64,000 nt of DNA from Trogon surrucura (taxonomy: Eukaryota; Chordata; Aves; Trogoniformes; Trogonidae), in the NCBI GenBank assembly GCA_020746105.1, contig CM036618.1, forward strand, positions 14,429,001-14,493,000. Reading direction: 5' to 3'. Below the pieces are notes generated by a model. That model searched no databases. It was not told the origin of the DNA and saw nothing but the letters and a program-made list of their open reading frames with translations. Shown here piece after piece: positions 46,802 to 58,168 of this stretch (positions are counted from its first letter, which is position 1; every line of letters begins with the position of its first letter). The position numbers and the translations under genes were made by a program.

Positions 46802-49800
46802 ACTTATTCTCCATTAAGCTCATCTACAAATACTCTGTCTCTAGTCAAAGATGGAACTTACCATACTTAGATCTATGGCCACAGTATTGAAATGTGCATA
46901 TTCAGCTTCATTGTCTTCAGGGTAAATAATAAAATACATAACAAGGGTGAAAGTCTAAGTCTTTCATTCTCTTTTCCTTTGCAAAATTAGCTCTTCACAG
47001 ATTTGCACTCATGACCTACTCAACCTTCCTTGAAGAAACTCCCAATGGACACCAACTATCCATGAATATCAATGCTTCAATAAGAAGTGATAAGCAAATT
47101 GCTTTCTGTCAGGAGTCTTTTTCTTGAGCATGGAGAAAAGTTAAAAATAATTGGAATGAAATATTAAGAAAAGGAAGAAAATATGCGTAATAGCAATACA
47201 TTAGGGTAAAAAGCAGAGGGAAGGATACGAGTAATATACATGAGAAGAACTTTAAATGGGAAACAAAGAATACATAAAAACATTTAGTTGAATTTTATTT
47301 GTGCGGTCATTTAAAATTTCCCTCAAATGCAATTCAGCTCTTAGCTATATTAATAGGTTCTACTGAAACCAGTGAGATTACAACGAAAAATAGAATTTCT
47401 CTCTCGCACTGAATGAGATGGTTTTGGTCTCAGCACAATCTGCAAGCAGTGACCTTTTCTTCTATAGGAGCTCTAAGATTAGTTCCTAAAAGGATATCTG
47501 AGAAGGTAGGCACAAAAGAGATTTCTGTAGGTAAAAAGATAACTGTTCTTTCTGTAATCAGATTCCAAAAATTTAGTTTATCACAATAACAAAAGCAAAC
47601 CAGAAAAAATATGGATTGTGGGTAGCAATTGCCAGAAGTATCCTTTTGGAGCTTGTGATACACAGGTGAATTTTGTTCCATAATTTTACAAATTATTCCT
47701 TAAATAATCATGACTTATTCCGTTGCCATTATGTCTCTCTTAATGTTACCTTCCTAAGAACATCTATGTAAAACTATCTGCACAACACCAGAATTGCAAG
47801 TAACAATATGGATTCCCTCAGGGCCAGCAAAATGCTTACCAGAAGACAAAAATCGTGATTATTTGTTTTACATGCCTGCTTTTATTCCCTACTTGACTTG
47901 CTGCTTTCTACTCTGTTACTATATTACCTGGATTCCCAGGAGTTTCCTAACTCTCAGCCAGTAATCCTTATCAAAGAGGAGGAGGAGGAGGAGGAGGAGG
48001 GAGTGTTACATGTCTGTGAGAATCTTTGCAGTTTGTTGCCACCAAGTGAATTGGAACAATTTAGCTTTGAGGAAGTGATTTATACACACACATCCATCAC
48101 ATATAACCTGCTCTGCTCTGTTAACTCCTTGTTTGATCTCTGGAGGGTTGAGTAGATTAGGGAGGGTCTTCACACAGAGGTTTCATTAACAGCCAATCAG
48201 TTAACCTGGCATGACTCCGGTTTGTGCATTTGGATACTTTAAAGTGGCAAGAAAAGGGGAAAAATATTGTTAATTGGTATCATTATTTCTCCATTCAGGA
48301 AACAACAGTCATGGTGTTAGAGAGAGTTTGCTTCCTATTTCCTTGATTTTATTTTCTTTTTTAGCCAGTGTAGAAAACAGAACTCAGGGTTACACTTTAA
48401 GTCATTCAAAAACACTGATCACAATATGTGAATTCTGGCATCGGTAATCAAAGAGCACATATTAAATAGCCAATCACAAGCCACAAAAACTTGGGTATTA
48501 CAATCTAGTTCAATGAGATAGTGAACAAGGCTAACTGTTAAAATACGCCAGAATAATAAGTCTCTGCTTGCTGTCACCTATTTGTCTGTTTGGGGTGGGA
48601 ATCATAAACAATATCACTGTTATGGTTATTAACAGGAAATTTTGCAGGATTGATGGTATATAATTTTCGAACAGAATAACCAGAGTTGCACCAGTGATGC
48701 TCCATGCGAGCACTTTGCCTCTGTGGTTTACAGAACAGGGATACACTATTAATGAAAGCATAAAATTTAATACTTCATGATATCCTTAGAAAGCAAATGG
48801 ATGGTTTCAAACCAGGAAAGTGCTTACAGTTAATAAGCTGATAAAAGTGCGTGAAAATTGCTAGTTCCTTACTGGATTCAGGAAGTTGGAAGAAAATAGA
48901 CAAGTATCAGTAATTTTGGGAAAACACATGGAGAAAGTTGACAGAGGAACTGTGTGAGCTTATTAGTTGTAACTATGACAACAAGATGCAAAAATTTGGC
49001 AATGGTTATCAATATTTATTTCAGTAACAAAACACAAAGGTCTGATGCCACCTTCTATACAAACTGTCATAACTTTGAATATTTAAATATGTATCTGTTA
49101 TTAATGAATACCAATAGTCCACTGTATCTCAAACTGACCATCCCAAACACTCTCACCCCATCTCCCAGATGCCCAGAAGAACAGAGGTGCTATGTAATAT
49201 GCCCTGAAATTTAAATGCTAACGGACTATCCAGTACAAAGTTTTGGAAATTTATTCTCTTTTGTATTAAGGTTACAATCCAAGTCTCACTGGAATTTGCA
49301 AATGTGGTGATAACACACAATGGAGAGACATTGCTGGAAGGAAAGAATAGATTTAAGGATTCATGGATAAAAGGCAGCAACCTTAATGGTATGCAGAATT
49401 TTATTGGTAGTCAGATGCTTTCCCTGCTGAATTGTTTCCTGTGTTTCCTTTACCTCCCATTACCTTTCTCTTTTAAGCCTTTGCAAGAAACATGGAACAG
49501 TCCTATTCTCAGTTTCCCAAAATGCGCAGTCTCTTTTCCGCAGTGGCAAGGATATGAGCACAGCTACTGCCTTACACAGTCAAACTAGGGATTCTTCTAA
49601 TTCAACAGAAAACAGAAAAATTTGTCTCCATCACAATAATTTTGTTAATGTTAGCTATTACATTCCCTGGATGCATGTTTATTATCCATATACAGACATC
49701 CTATATATCCATATACTCTTTATGATATCTTGAATTTTTCTCTAATTTCTACTGTGATGAATTCCGCAACATGAACAGCAATAGCTAGGATGCCCCTCCA

Positions 49801-51639
49801 TCATTAACACTGCTAACCTGTTGCCACTGTTCCTCTGATTTTTGTCTTAAATATTATCTGTTGTCATATATTAATAGTACATCAAAACTCTGTGTACCTA
49901 AGGTTGACTTTCTCTTCTGGATCAGCACACTACCGGGGATAAGAGGATTTATCCCTTAGTAGGACACAGAATAACAAGATGTAATTTTTGTTGAAGGTAA
50001 CTTTACTTCTGTGTTAGAAGACATGGAAAGATAAAGTTTGTGATCTATGATTTCTATATTTAATATACACCTCTTTCACAGGTTTATGTGAGAGTGAACG
50101 ACATGCAAGCATTGGGAGTTCAAAATCTTAAGAAGTGATTTTAACAGTTTTGTAAAAGGAGTGTATTTTTACTCAGAGGGTCTTTCCCTGATAATGTTCT
50201 CTGGCTTCATGAAAAGCACAGTACAAACAGCATTTGTTTATCTATTTGTTTCCTGTACTGAGCTTGCCATGACAATTAACATGAACAGAAGCTATGTAAG
50301 TATCATGTCTTGGGAGATTTTATTGTCGGAATACGGAATGCCTCCTCTTACCTCTCCTGGCTGCAGCAGCCTTTGGCTCTAGCCCCTTAGAAAACGGAAA
50401 GTACATTGTCATGAAATAGTGGGCGTTATTTTCACTATGAAGCTACCAAAGTCAGATACTGAGCGGTGTGTATCTCTGGCAAAATCTGAACCTTTTGTTA
50501 CCTTGCTTTAATATGACATTTTAGAGAGGTTTACACAGGATTCAACACACTGTGTTGAAACGGGGACTGACGCAGAGGTGGAAACAATCAAGTGAAGCAG
50601 TGAACGCCGCAGCCCATATCAAAAGCATTCCTTTTCCAGGCCATCAGCTGCAGCAGCAGCGCGGGAAGCCTTCCCTGATTGTGCCACTACTGAGTGGCAG
50701 CTTGATGGTGTTTATGCATCGCAGGATGCCACCGGCAAGGAGACCTGCAGCTCCAAAGCACCAGAAGTGACATGAAGAGAAATGAGTACAATTGACAATG
50801 GAGCTGTTCATGGCACGAAGGTTGTGAGCCCATCAAGCAATCACATTTATTGCTCATTACTCAGTTTTAAAGAGGCTTTTTTATCCTGAGGAATTTAACT
50901 GAAATATTTGCTTTTCTGGTATTTTTCTTATTCAGCAAATGAACATCAGGTTTAACAGACATCAGTGGGCCGAAGAGTTTATGGGTTACATTTATTTTAA
51001 AACTATGCTACAAGGCTTATACAACGCTTCAGTGCAGGCTGTCAAACACAGTTGCCCTCCCCATTACACTAACTAAAACTGTTGTGTCACTGGGCTCTTC
51101 GTGTTCCTTTTCCAGCTCTATTAGGGGCCCTTTATCTTACACTTTGACTGCATGTTATCTGATGCTGAAACTATAAGGAGACTTAAGTCTTGTTTGTGGC
51201 CTTCAAGTGAGCCTGTAACACCATAAATATAATGTTTACCTCAAAATTTTCTCCTCTTTCACTCTTGTCCTCTGACACTGCAGCTCTAGTGCTAAGCCTG
51301 GGATGTTACAGTGATTTCCACGGCAAATGGATGCCAAACATGAGAACAGGGTATTGCTTGATCCTGTAAGGAAGTGAGGCTAGGAATCAGAAGACCTTTA
51401 TCAAAAGATTAGGAAAAGATCTCTAACAGAAGAAAAGATACCAATAACAGTAGCACGTTCAATTGATGATGACAAAATATTATCCATTTTAAGAGTAGCT
51501 CAGAAAGGTATTGAAAAGTAGCGCCTAAAAGCAGACATTGGCATGTCCGAATAACTTACATTTAAAGATTTCAGAGGCAGCGTGTGAAGAAACTCTCTGG
51601 GCCATTAATGTTGATTTTCAGTACACCGTGGAACACTAC
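46802..51639. other. 4.8 kb unique sequence with a GAG microsatellite
   Basis: No exon is recognised. The (GAG)8 run is listed separately. A less AT-rich part around 50550-50800 contains a 72-codon open frame of low-complexity composition (PPARRPAAPKHQK at its end), with no recognisable domain. Confidence 0.5.
47976..47999. repeat. (GAG)8 microsatellite
   Basis: Eight perfect GAG units, followed by GGAG. They fall in an 85-codon plus-strand open frame as a poly-Glu run, but nothing else supports that frame as coding. Confidence 0.9.
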
Positions 51640-52585
51640 AGACATTGCAGAGAGCTGAATGTTGTGCCAGTATTTTAAAAGGGCAAATAAGACGATCCAA
51701 GTAATCATAGGCTTGTCACAATGACATTGATCCTAAGCAAAATAGCTGGCTGATATAGGACTTAATTAATAAATTAAAGGAAGGTAACGTAATTAATGCC
51801 AATCAACATGGGCTAGTGTCAACCTAAACTGGTATCTTTTATGACGAAATTACAAGTTTAGTTAAAAAGGGAATAATGGATAATTCATATTTAGACCTCT
51901 TTATGGCATCGATTTGGCATTTTCTGATTTATTTATTTATTAACTAAGAGCAAATGCAGCATAGCACATATCAGTAAATTTGCGTGACTGACAGGTCTGC
52001 AAACAACTACAAATGAACATGCATCATTGAGAATGCAGGTTCTTTTTTTGATCCCCACAAGTTATTTCTATCAAAAAAACTGAAAAAAACACTTTTCTTA
52101 TAAATATATAGTTGAATTCACATATGTATGTGAATTCATCAGGATTAGTAACTAAAGAAGAGAAGGACAAAGCAGTACAAGCCACGTCGTAATATGAAAA
52201 ACCACTTTGATTCGCTACTCAAAAGGGCAAATGCAATCACTGCATACAGAAAGAGTACATTAAAATAAAAAGGGAGATTGCATTAACTGTGCTTGCAAAT
52301 CGTGCTGCTGAATTTGGAGTAATGCCCTGGGTTGGTACACAGAAGAACCATCCTGAGGAATCAGAATTTGAGTAGAAGTCACAAGAATGATGTTAGGATT
52401 AGAAAACTTACTTTTTTTCTGAGGTACTTGAGAGCACCTCGAGTAATTTGTGGCAAAAAAAGCAGAGACATGATCATACTCTATTCTTTACACACTTATT
52501 TAAGGAACAAAATTGAATAATAGAAGTTTTTCCAGTCCAGATGATTTAACAGGCTCTCATTTCTAGCAGCTTGAGCTGGAAAGGT
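51640..52585 (+). mobile_element. Very old CR1/L3-type LINE remnant
   Basis: Conceptual translation gives decayed LINE reverse transcriptase text. NVVPVF and KGK.DDPSNHRLVTMTLILS fit the VVPxFKKGxxxDPxNYRPVSLTSV region. VINANQHGLVST, IFYDEITSLVKKGI and NSYLDLFMASIWHFL fit the NQHGF, FYDEIT-LVDKG and YLDFSKAFDTV blocks. The C-terminal half at about 52375-52540 (CACAAGAATGATGTTAGGAT, TTTAAGGAACAAAATTGAAT) matches the RATRMIxGLEN and later blocks of the same family type. The segment about 51940-52180 is unclear and may hold an internal loss. Frames are interrupted throughout. It is far more decayed than the avian CR1 copies nearby and is likely of early amniote or sauropsid age. Confidence 0.65.
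52113..52138. repeat. Short perfect inverted repeat
   Basis: Two 11-bp arms, TGAATTCACAT and ATGTGAATTCA, are separated by ATGT. Confidence 0.85.
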
Positions 52586-53252
52586 AAGATTAGCAATAAG
52601 ATAAAATCACTCCTCCCACCCATGTTAGATTAATTTACTGTTTATAGAATCCTTCCTTTCCTCTCTGGCCTCTCCCTCAGATGAATGAATCTTGAACTCT
52701 ATTCTGCAGAATTGTGCTTGGGAGGTGAATATGTTCTCACCTAAAACTAGCCTGAAGCTGATTAGGTAGTTTAGTCTCTTGGGACATAAGAGACAAGGTT
52801 TTTAAGCTTTCTAGGCAGAAATATGGATGTCCTTTTCATTCTCCCGAACCTTGGCTCATGCTCTAACCACTTGTCTACAGGGCAAAAGCTATCATTGGTG
52901 ATGATGCCACTTTTTGAAGAGAAAGTAAAGTATGTAAAACATTTGATGTGGAACAGAGTTCTCCAAGAATATCCCTATCAGTTCTTCTCTTAAGAGCATC
53001 TGCATGCAATTTACAGAGAGAAAGGAGAAATACTTGGTTTGTGGCTATTGAATATGCACTGAACAGTCAGCTTCTCCACAGTCCTATTGATCCCCTTTTG
53101 GTTACTTTCTAAAGACAGACTTCAGCCTCCTGCAAACCTTGCAGTTCGCTAACAAAACCATTTGCAGAACTGAGGCAAACTTGGACTTAATCAGCATCTG
53201 AAAAATATTTTGCAGGACATCAGGAAGTTAACTTTAAAAGAGTAAGCTCTAT
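52586..53252. other. Unique sequence
   Basis: No gene or repeat is recognised between the old LINE and the next CR1. Confidence 0.5.
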
Positions 53253-53694
53253 GTCCAGAGGAGGGCCATGAAGATGATCAGGAGGTTGGAGCACCTTCCC
53301 TCTGAGGACAGGCTGAAAGACTTGGGGTTGTTCAGCCTGGAGAAGAGAAGGCTCCAGGAAGAGCTTATCTTGGCCTTCCACTACTTGAAGGGGGATAGAG
53401 GAAAGAAGGAGAGGTTCTCTTTATCAGGGAGCGTAGCAATAGGACAAGGGGCAACAGTTTCAAACTAAAATTGTGTATTTAGATTAAATATTAGGACAAA
53501 ATTGTTTCCTGTGAGGATGATGAGACACTGGAACATGTTACCCAGAGAAGCCGTGGATGCCCCCTCCCTGGGGGTGTTCAAGACCAGGTCAGTTGGGGCT
53601 TTGAGGAATCTGCTCTAGCGGAAGGTGCCCCTGCCCATGGCAGGGGGTTGGAACCAGGTAATCTTTAAGGTCCCTTCCAACTCAACCCATTCCA
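53253..53694 (+). mobile_element. CR1 LINE 3' end lacking terminal repeats
   Basis: A 5'-truncated CR1. The frame on 53268-53468 contains [40 protein letters not shown] and a shifted start of the DRTRGN block. A frameshift and stop follow. Downstream DNA shows the HWNxLP block (GACACTGGAACATGTTACCC) and the SLEVFK region (CCTCCCTGGGGGTGTTCAAG). The 3' UTR CTTTAAGGTCCCTTCCAACT is present, but the ATTCTATGA terminal repeat is missing or decayed, with ATTCC then unrelated DNA. Confidence 0.94.
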
Positions 53695-54015
53695 AAAGTC
53701 ACTGCTGTTCTAGATCTAGTCCAGAATCCCTTATGCTCTATGATGAGTGCAATTCTTACCTTGTAATTAGTTCAGAAGTATACTTGGAAGTAAAGAAATA
53801 AAATAAAATAAAACCATGTATTTTTTTTAAACAGATCTGAACACTGTCTTCCCCAATAGGCATATGATTTTCCAAAAAAAAGACCATGAAATAAATGCAC
53901 ATTAATATAATGATCTATAATTTTGTATCACTACATAAATATACTCATATCTGGTAGATACCTTCCTGTAAGCTTCAAAATCAAAATTTTAAATCTATAT
54001 TTTTACTTTTCTCTT

Positions 54016-54031
54016 AAAAAAAAAAAAAAAA
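54016..54031. repeat. poly(A) run
   Basis: Sixteen A bases in a row. Confidence 0.8.
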
Positions 54032-56230
54032 GGAAATCTTTAGAAATGGTACCTACATATGGTTCTTCCTAGGTCAGTGCAAGATTAGACAAAGCAGCTG
54101 ATCCAGTAGCACTCGAAAAATGGTCTTAAAAATCCTCAGGAATATCATATAGACCAGAATCTTGTAGCTGTAACTTTAAATTTCTTTGCTGTTACATTTT
54201 AGTCAGACCCTTAACTTGAGTATTTTTTTTTATCGTATATATACACTATTTAATTTTATATATATACAGCATCATTATCCTACATTGGGAGAAGCACAAA
54301 AGCACACAAAAGTAACAGTCTCCTTGACATAGAAGAGGATTAATATCTATTAATAAAATTTTTCTGTATTCTCTGAACTCACATTTCATGGAGGGACCAA
54401 ATTTATAAATAGGGAAAATCCCTCATCCAGTTTCAACTTCGTGGGAGCTTAATGTAGCGGCATGAGGTATGTGTGGTCCAAGTATCACATTTTCAAATTA
54501 AATTCCAGGATACAGATCCCTAGAGATCATTTTCTGCCGGAGTGGGTTTTTTTTAATATTAGAATTTAATTTTTAAAGACTTTGGCCTTTTCTGTGTTGT
54601 TTCAGAAAGCTACGGTGCTTGTTACTGAATAAAGCTTTTCAGATACGAGTTTAGCAACATAGTAAGCAATTTAACTTGAAAAATTACCACTTTTTGTCAT
54701 CAGCATGTTAGTATCTTCTAGACTTCTGTGACTTAAATCTTCCACTAATAATGCACTGCTATAGACAAAAGTATTTAAAATCTATTGTCATTAGCATATT
54801 TTTTTTTAAAAAATCTCTACATTTGTAGAGGAAAGAACAATACAAACCACCAGTATTACACAGCCCTTTTGGGGTACCTCCATGGTCCTAATGCCATCCA
54901 TCCATGAGGCACGGTAGCACACACAGACTTTTTAAAAAGTGATCATCCAGACTTTGTCCCACTCTGAAACAGATTTTTGAAAAGTTATTTCTGAATTTTT
55001 CTCCAGTACGACATAGAAAGGCCACTAGATTTCAACAGTCATTTTGCTTTACCGCTTTCAGTAACAGTAGGGTTTTTTTGGCTACAATCACTCAACTAAG
55101 GAATAATTTAGCTCAAATAAAACGACAGCAAGGTAATGTTGAGGCCAACTAAACAGTGCAAAGGCAATTCTTGAAACTTGCCATTTTGAAAACATTTGTA
55201 AATATATATGGGTGTAATTAAAAGTCAAATCCAGTACAACAGCAGCAAATGGTGCCTGAAGAAGAGCGGCGGCTGTAATTCTTCGCGAGGGTCCCTCTCA
55301 CAGACAGGCTGCAGGGGCATTCCCAGATAACATATGGTAGCAGTCAGGCATGTAATCTATCTGGGAGCCTCAGTGACAATACAAACAGGCTACATCCTCC
55401 CACTCTTCTTTAAGGACATAGCAATGTGCACTTAGTTAATAAAAATCAGCATTCCTTCGATTTCCACGAGCTGCCCGGGAAATCTTGTTTATTTGGCATG
55501 AAGCATGATGGATTCAGTTCGGGCCTGTCCAGGCCCATCTCCTGTTCCCGATGTGTCAGTCTGGATACACCAATAAACACCAGTTGCTCACTCTGCCCTC
55601 CGCTGCGCCTTTTGAACCAGAGACCAAGGGAAAGTGTGGAAAACACTAAGTGTCAGAGATAATATTTACTAGACTGGTAATACCATCAAGAACATGAGTC
55701 AAAGCAATCAGGTTCTGAACGCAGTCGCCTGCAGCAGCTTCTTGTTTTGATCTCTGTTTCAGCACTTGAACTGTAACGGGCTTCAGCTCAGGGCTAAAGC
55801 ATCTTATGAATCAAAGCTGGGTTTGAAAATTTTATTTGGAGTTTGACCTTGAAAATATTATTTTCTTTGGTACTTACACATTTACTTCTTTCATAATACC
55901 TGCATGTTATAATTAATCCCTGGTAAAAGAAGAAAGGAACAGGGGAAAAAGATTTTTACCACCAGCAGTCATCCATTAAAAAAAAAAAAAAGTTACAAGG
56001 TCTCAAAGTTATAAGGTTTCAAGTGTGAAAACATTTTAAAGTAAAATACCTTACCACTCGTGTTTAGGAGTAAACTTATGCACTTAGGAACACAAGTTAT
56101 TTAGAGAAGAGAAGAAAATAAAAAAAAATTAAATGTATATCAACTGTGCAACCTTTTTCTAGACCTTCACAACATACACACTTGGCAATTCTGACCTTTG
56201 CCACAAGAGAAAGCATAAACCAAAATACAG

Positions 56231-56296
56231 CCCATAGGCTAGTAGCAGACCACTCCTATGCAGACCATAGGCTGCGTAGCAGACCACCCCTTAGCA
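56231..56296. repeat. Imperfect ~33-bp tandem duplication
   Basis: Unit one starts CCCATAGGCTAGTAGCAGAC and unit two starts ACCATAGGCTGCGTAGCAGA, with CCACTCC against CCACCCC further on. The units are about 33 bp each and clearly diverged. Confidence 0.75.
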
Positions 56297-57023
56297 CAAG
56301 AGTCTTCCAAACACATCAGTTGCAACCACACACACAGTCAGCCATCTAACTAGCAATTTAGGTATTCCCATAAGTTCTTGTCAGTGTGCACAAGTAGTGT
56401 TCTCACCTATAATTGACTACAGGACTTCAATTATGCTGGTAAATTTAGCAATAATTACACATCTTTGCTACCATTCAGGAATTACCTCTCAGGGCAAGAA
56501 ATCTGTTTATACTCACTTCCTACAAATGCAGAGTTCGGCATGTCTTCTCAGTGACATGGGTTTGTTCAACCATAACGATCTCGTTGATTAAGTGAAGCGT
56601 TCCACAAAAACATATCTTGAATCCTCTCTTTGGCTTCCTCAGAGAAACCAGTGTACATAGCGGACAGTTTGTTTGCCACAGAAAGAAAAATCTCTCTCCT
56701 TCTGACACAGTATAACTTTCTTGCACACAAAAAATAAATTCTGCTAGCATAGGAAATGGGCTTTGTGGTGGATAGAGTGGCTGCTTGGAGAAGTCTAGGA
56801 TCATCTTAAATTAATTTCTTTCTTCATTACACTCACTACTTGCCTACCTTAACCTTTCTGCTTGTTCCTTTAGAAAAATATTTTTGAGTCTAAGATCTCA
56901 TATAATTTCCTCCTTGGAGAGGCAGTGAGGAAAACAAGACATTCTTGACAGGTATCAGAAAGCATCACTTTGCTTTGGGAAAGCACTCATCTACCACAAT
57001 GGCGATACAAGAATTAAAGAAGA

Positions 57024-57581
57024 ATGAGCCAGCACTGTGACCTTGTGGCCAAGAAGGCCAATGGCATCCTGGAGTGTATTAGAAGGGGGGTGGTTAGTAG
57101 GTCGAGAGAGGTTCTCCTTCCCCTCTACTCTGCCCTGGTGAGACCCCATCTGGAATATTGTGTCCAGTTCTGGGCCCCTCAGTTCAAGAGAGACAGGGAA
57201 CTGCTGGAGAGAGTCCAGCACAGGGCAACTCGGATGGTTAAGGGAGTGGAGCATCTCCCTTATGAGGAAAGGCTGAGGGAGCTGGGGCTCTTTAGTTTGG
57301 AGAAGAGGAGACTGAGGGGTGACCTCATTAATGTTTACAAATATATCAAGGGTGAGTGTCACGAGGATGGAGCCAGGCTATTCTCGGTGACAACCAATGA
57401 TAGGACAAGGGGTAATGGGCTGAAACTGGAACATAAGAGGTTCCGCTTAAACTCGAGAAGAAACTTCTTCTCAGTGAGGGTGATGGAACACTGGAACAGG
57501 CTGCCCAGGGAGGTTGTGGAGTCTCCTTCTTTGGAGACATTCAAGACCCGCCTGGACACATTCCTATGTAGCATTATCTAG
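57024..57581 (+). pseudogene. CR1 ORF2 C-terminal fragment, open for 185 codons
   Basis: This is the C-terminal third of CR1 ORF2, the part after the reverse transcriptase palm (thumb and linker). Blocks in order are: [20 protein letters not shown] (residues ~9-28), [20 protein letters not shown] (~40-60), [20 protein letters not shown] (~65-85), [20 protein letters not shown] (~87-106), [20 protein letters not shown] (~125-145) and [20 protein letters not shown] (~155-175). The stop is at the usual family position. There is no stop or frameshift, making it the most intact coding relic in the window. It lacks the endonuclease, the catalytic FADD box and its own start, so the first Met is only an internal residue and no functional product is expected. 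Confidence 0.92.
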
Positions 57582-57662
57582 GCGTTCCTGCTCTGGCAGG
57601 GGGATTGGACTTGATGATCTTTTGAGGTCCCTTCCAATCCCTAACATTTTGTGATTCTGTGA
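57024..57662 (+). mobile_element. CR1 LINE 3' end, best preserved copy
   Basis: This is a 5'-truncated CR1 that begins in ORF2 at the [20 protein letters not shown] block and runs to its 3' end. The ORF2 C-terminus is uninterrupted to the stop. The 3' UTR reads CTGGCAGGGGGATTGGACTT, then GATGATCTTTTGAGGTCCCT, and ends with TTTTGTGATTCTGTGA, a variant of the terminal repeat. It lies tail to tail with the minus-strand CR1 that starts at 57691, separated by 28 bp. Confidence 0.97.
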
Positions 57663-57690
57663 CCGTGCTATGTGATTCCCCTTGTTTTCT

Positions 57691-58168
57691 GAATCATAGA
57701 ATGGCCTAGGCTGGAAGGGACCTTAGAGATCACCTAATCCAACCTCCGTGTCACAAGCAGGGACACCTCTCAACTAGATCAGGCTACTTGCTGAGGGTGC
57801 ATTCAGTGCTGTTGTCCACGTCACTGACAAAGATGTTGAACAGCACTGGACCCAGAACAGACCCCTGAGGAACACCGCTTGTCACTGGTCTCCCTGTGGA
57901 CATTGAGCCATTGACCACAACTCTTGGAGTGCGACCTTCCAGCCAGTTCTTTATCCACCGAGTGGTCCATCCATCAAGTCCATGTCTCTCCATTTTAGAG
58001 ACAAGGATGTCATGTGGGACAGTCAAATGCCTTGCACAAGTCCAGGAAAATTACATCTGTTGCTTTTCTCGTGTCAACCAGCACTGTAGCTTTGTCGTAG
58101 AAGGCTACTAAATTAGTCAGGCACAACTTGTCCCTAGTGAAGTCATGTTGGTTGTCACCAACCACATC
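57691..58168 (-). mobile_element. CR1 LINE, minus strand, internally deleted
   Basis: A minus-strand CR1 made of two joined parts. Positions 57691-57786 are the 3' UTR end (GAATCATAGAATGGCCTAGG to CTCAACTAGATCAGGCTA). Positions 57787-58168 are the reverse transcriptase region (CTTGCTGAGGGTGCATTCAG onward). The ORF2 C-terminus that should lie between, about 0.8 kb in other copies, is missing. A short TTGCT-like similarity at the two break points suggests deletion at microhomology. Alternatively, two separate fragments happen to abut. Element order and orientation are consistent with one copy. Confidence 0.9.
57784..58026 (-). pseudogene. CR1 ORF2 reverse transcriptase fragment (PQGS block)
   Basis: An 80-codon open piece of the RT domain on the minus strand. 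It shows [20 protein letters not shown], then [11 protein letters not shown], then [20 protein letters not shown] and [13 protein letters not shown]. The PQGS block is the conserved RT motif before the catalytic aspartates. The frame is cut just before the FADD box by the internal deletion described for the element. Upstream codons, toward 58168, decay into stops. Confidence 0.9.

Larger units (their letters stand above)
53695..57023. other. 3.3 kb unique sequence with simple repeats
   Basis: AT-rich DNA with A-runs at 54016-54031 and 55978-55991 and TA-rich patches near 54235-54270. An imperfect 33-bp tandem duplication is at 56231-56296. The part at about 55240-55650 is distinctly less AT-rich, with open frames on both strands but no recognisable domain. 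Confidence 0.5.

Noticed and set aside
47898-48155. 85-codon frame with a poly-Glu run as an acidic protein.
   Set aside because: The Glu run is simply the GAG microsatellite, and nothing else in the frame looks like protein.
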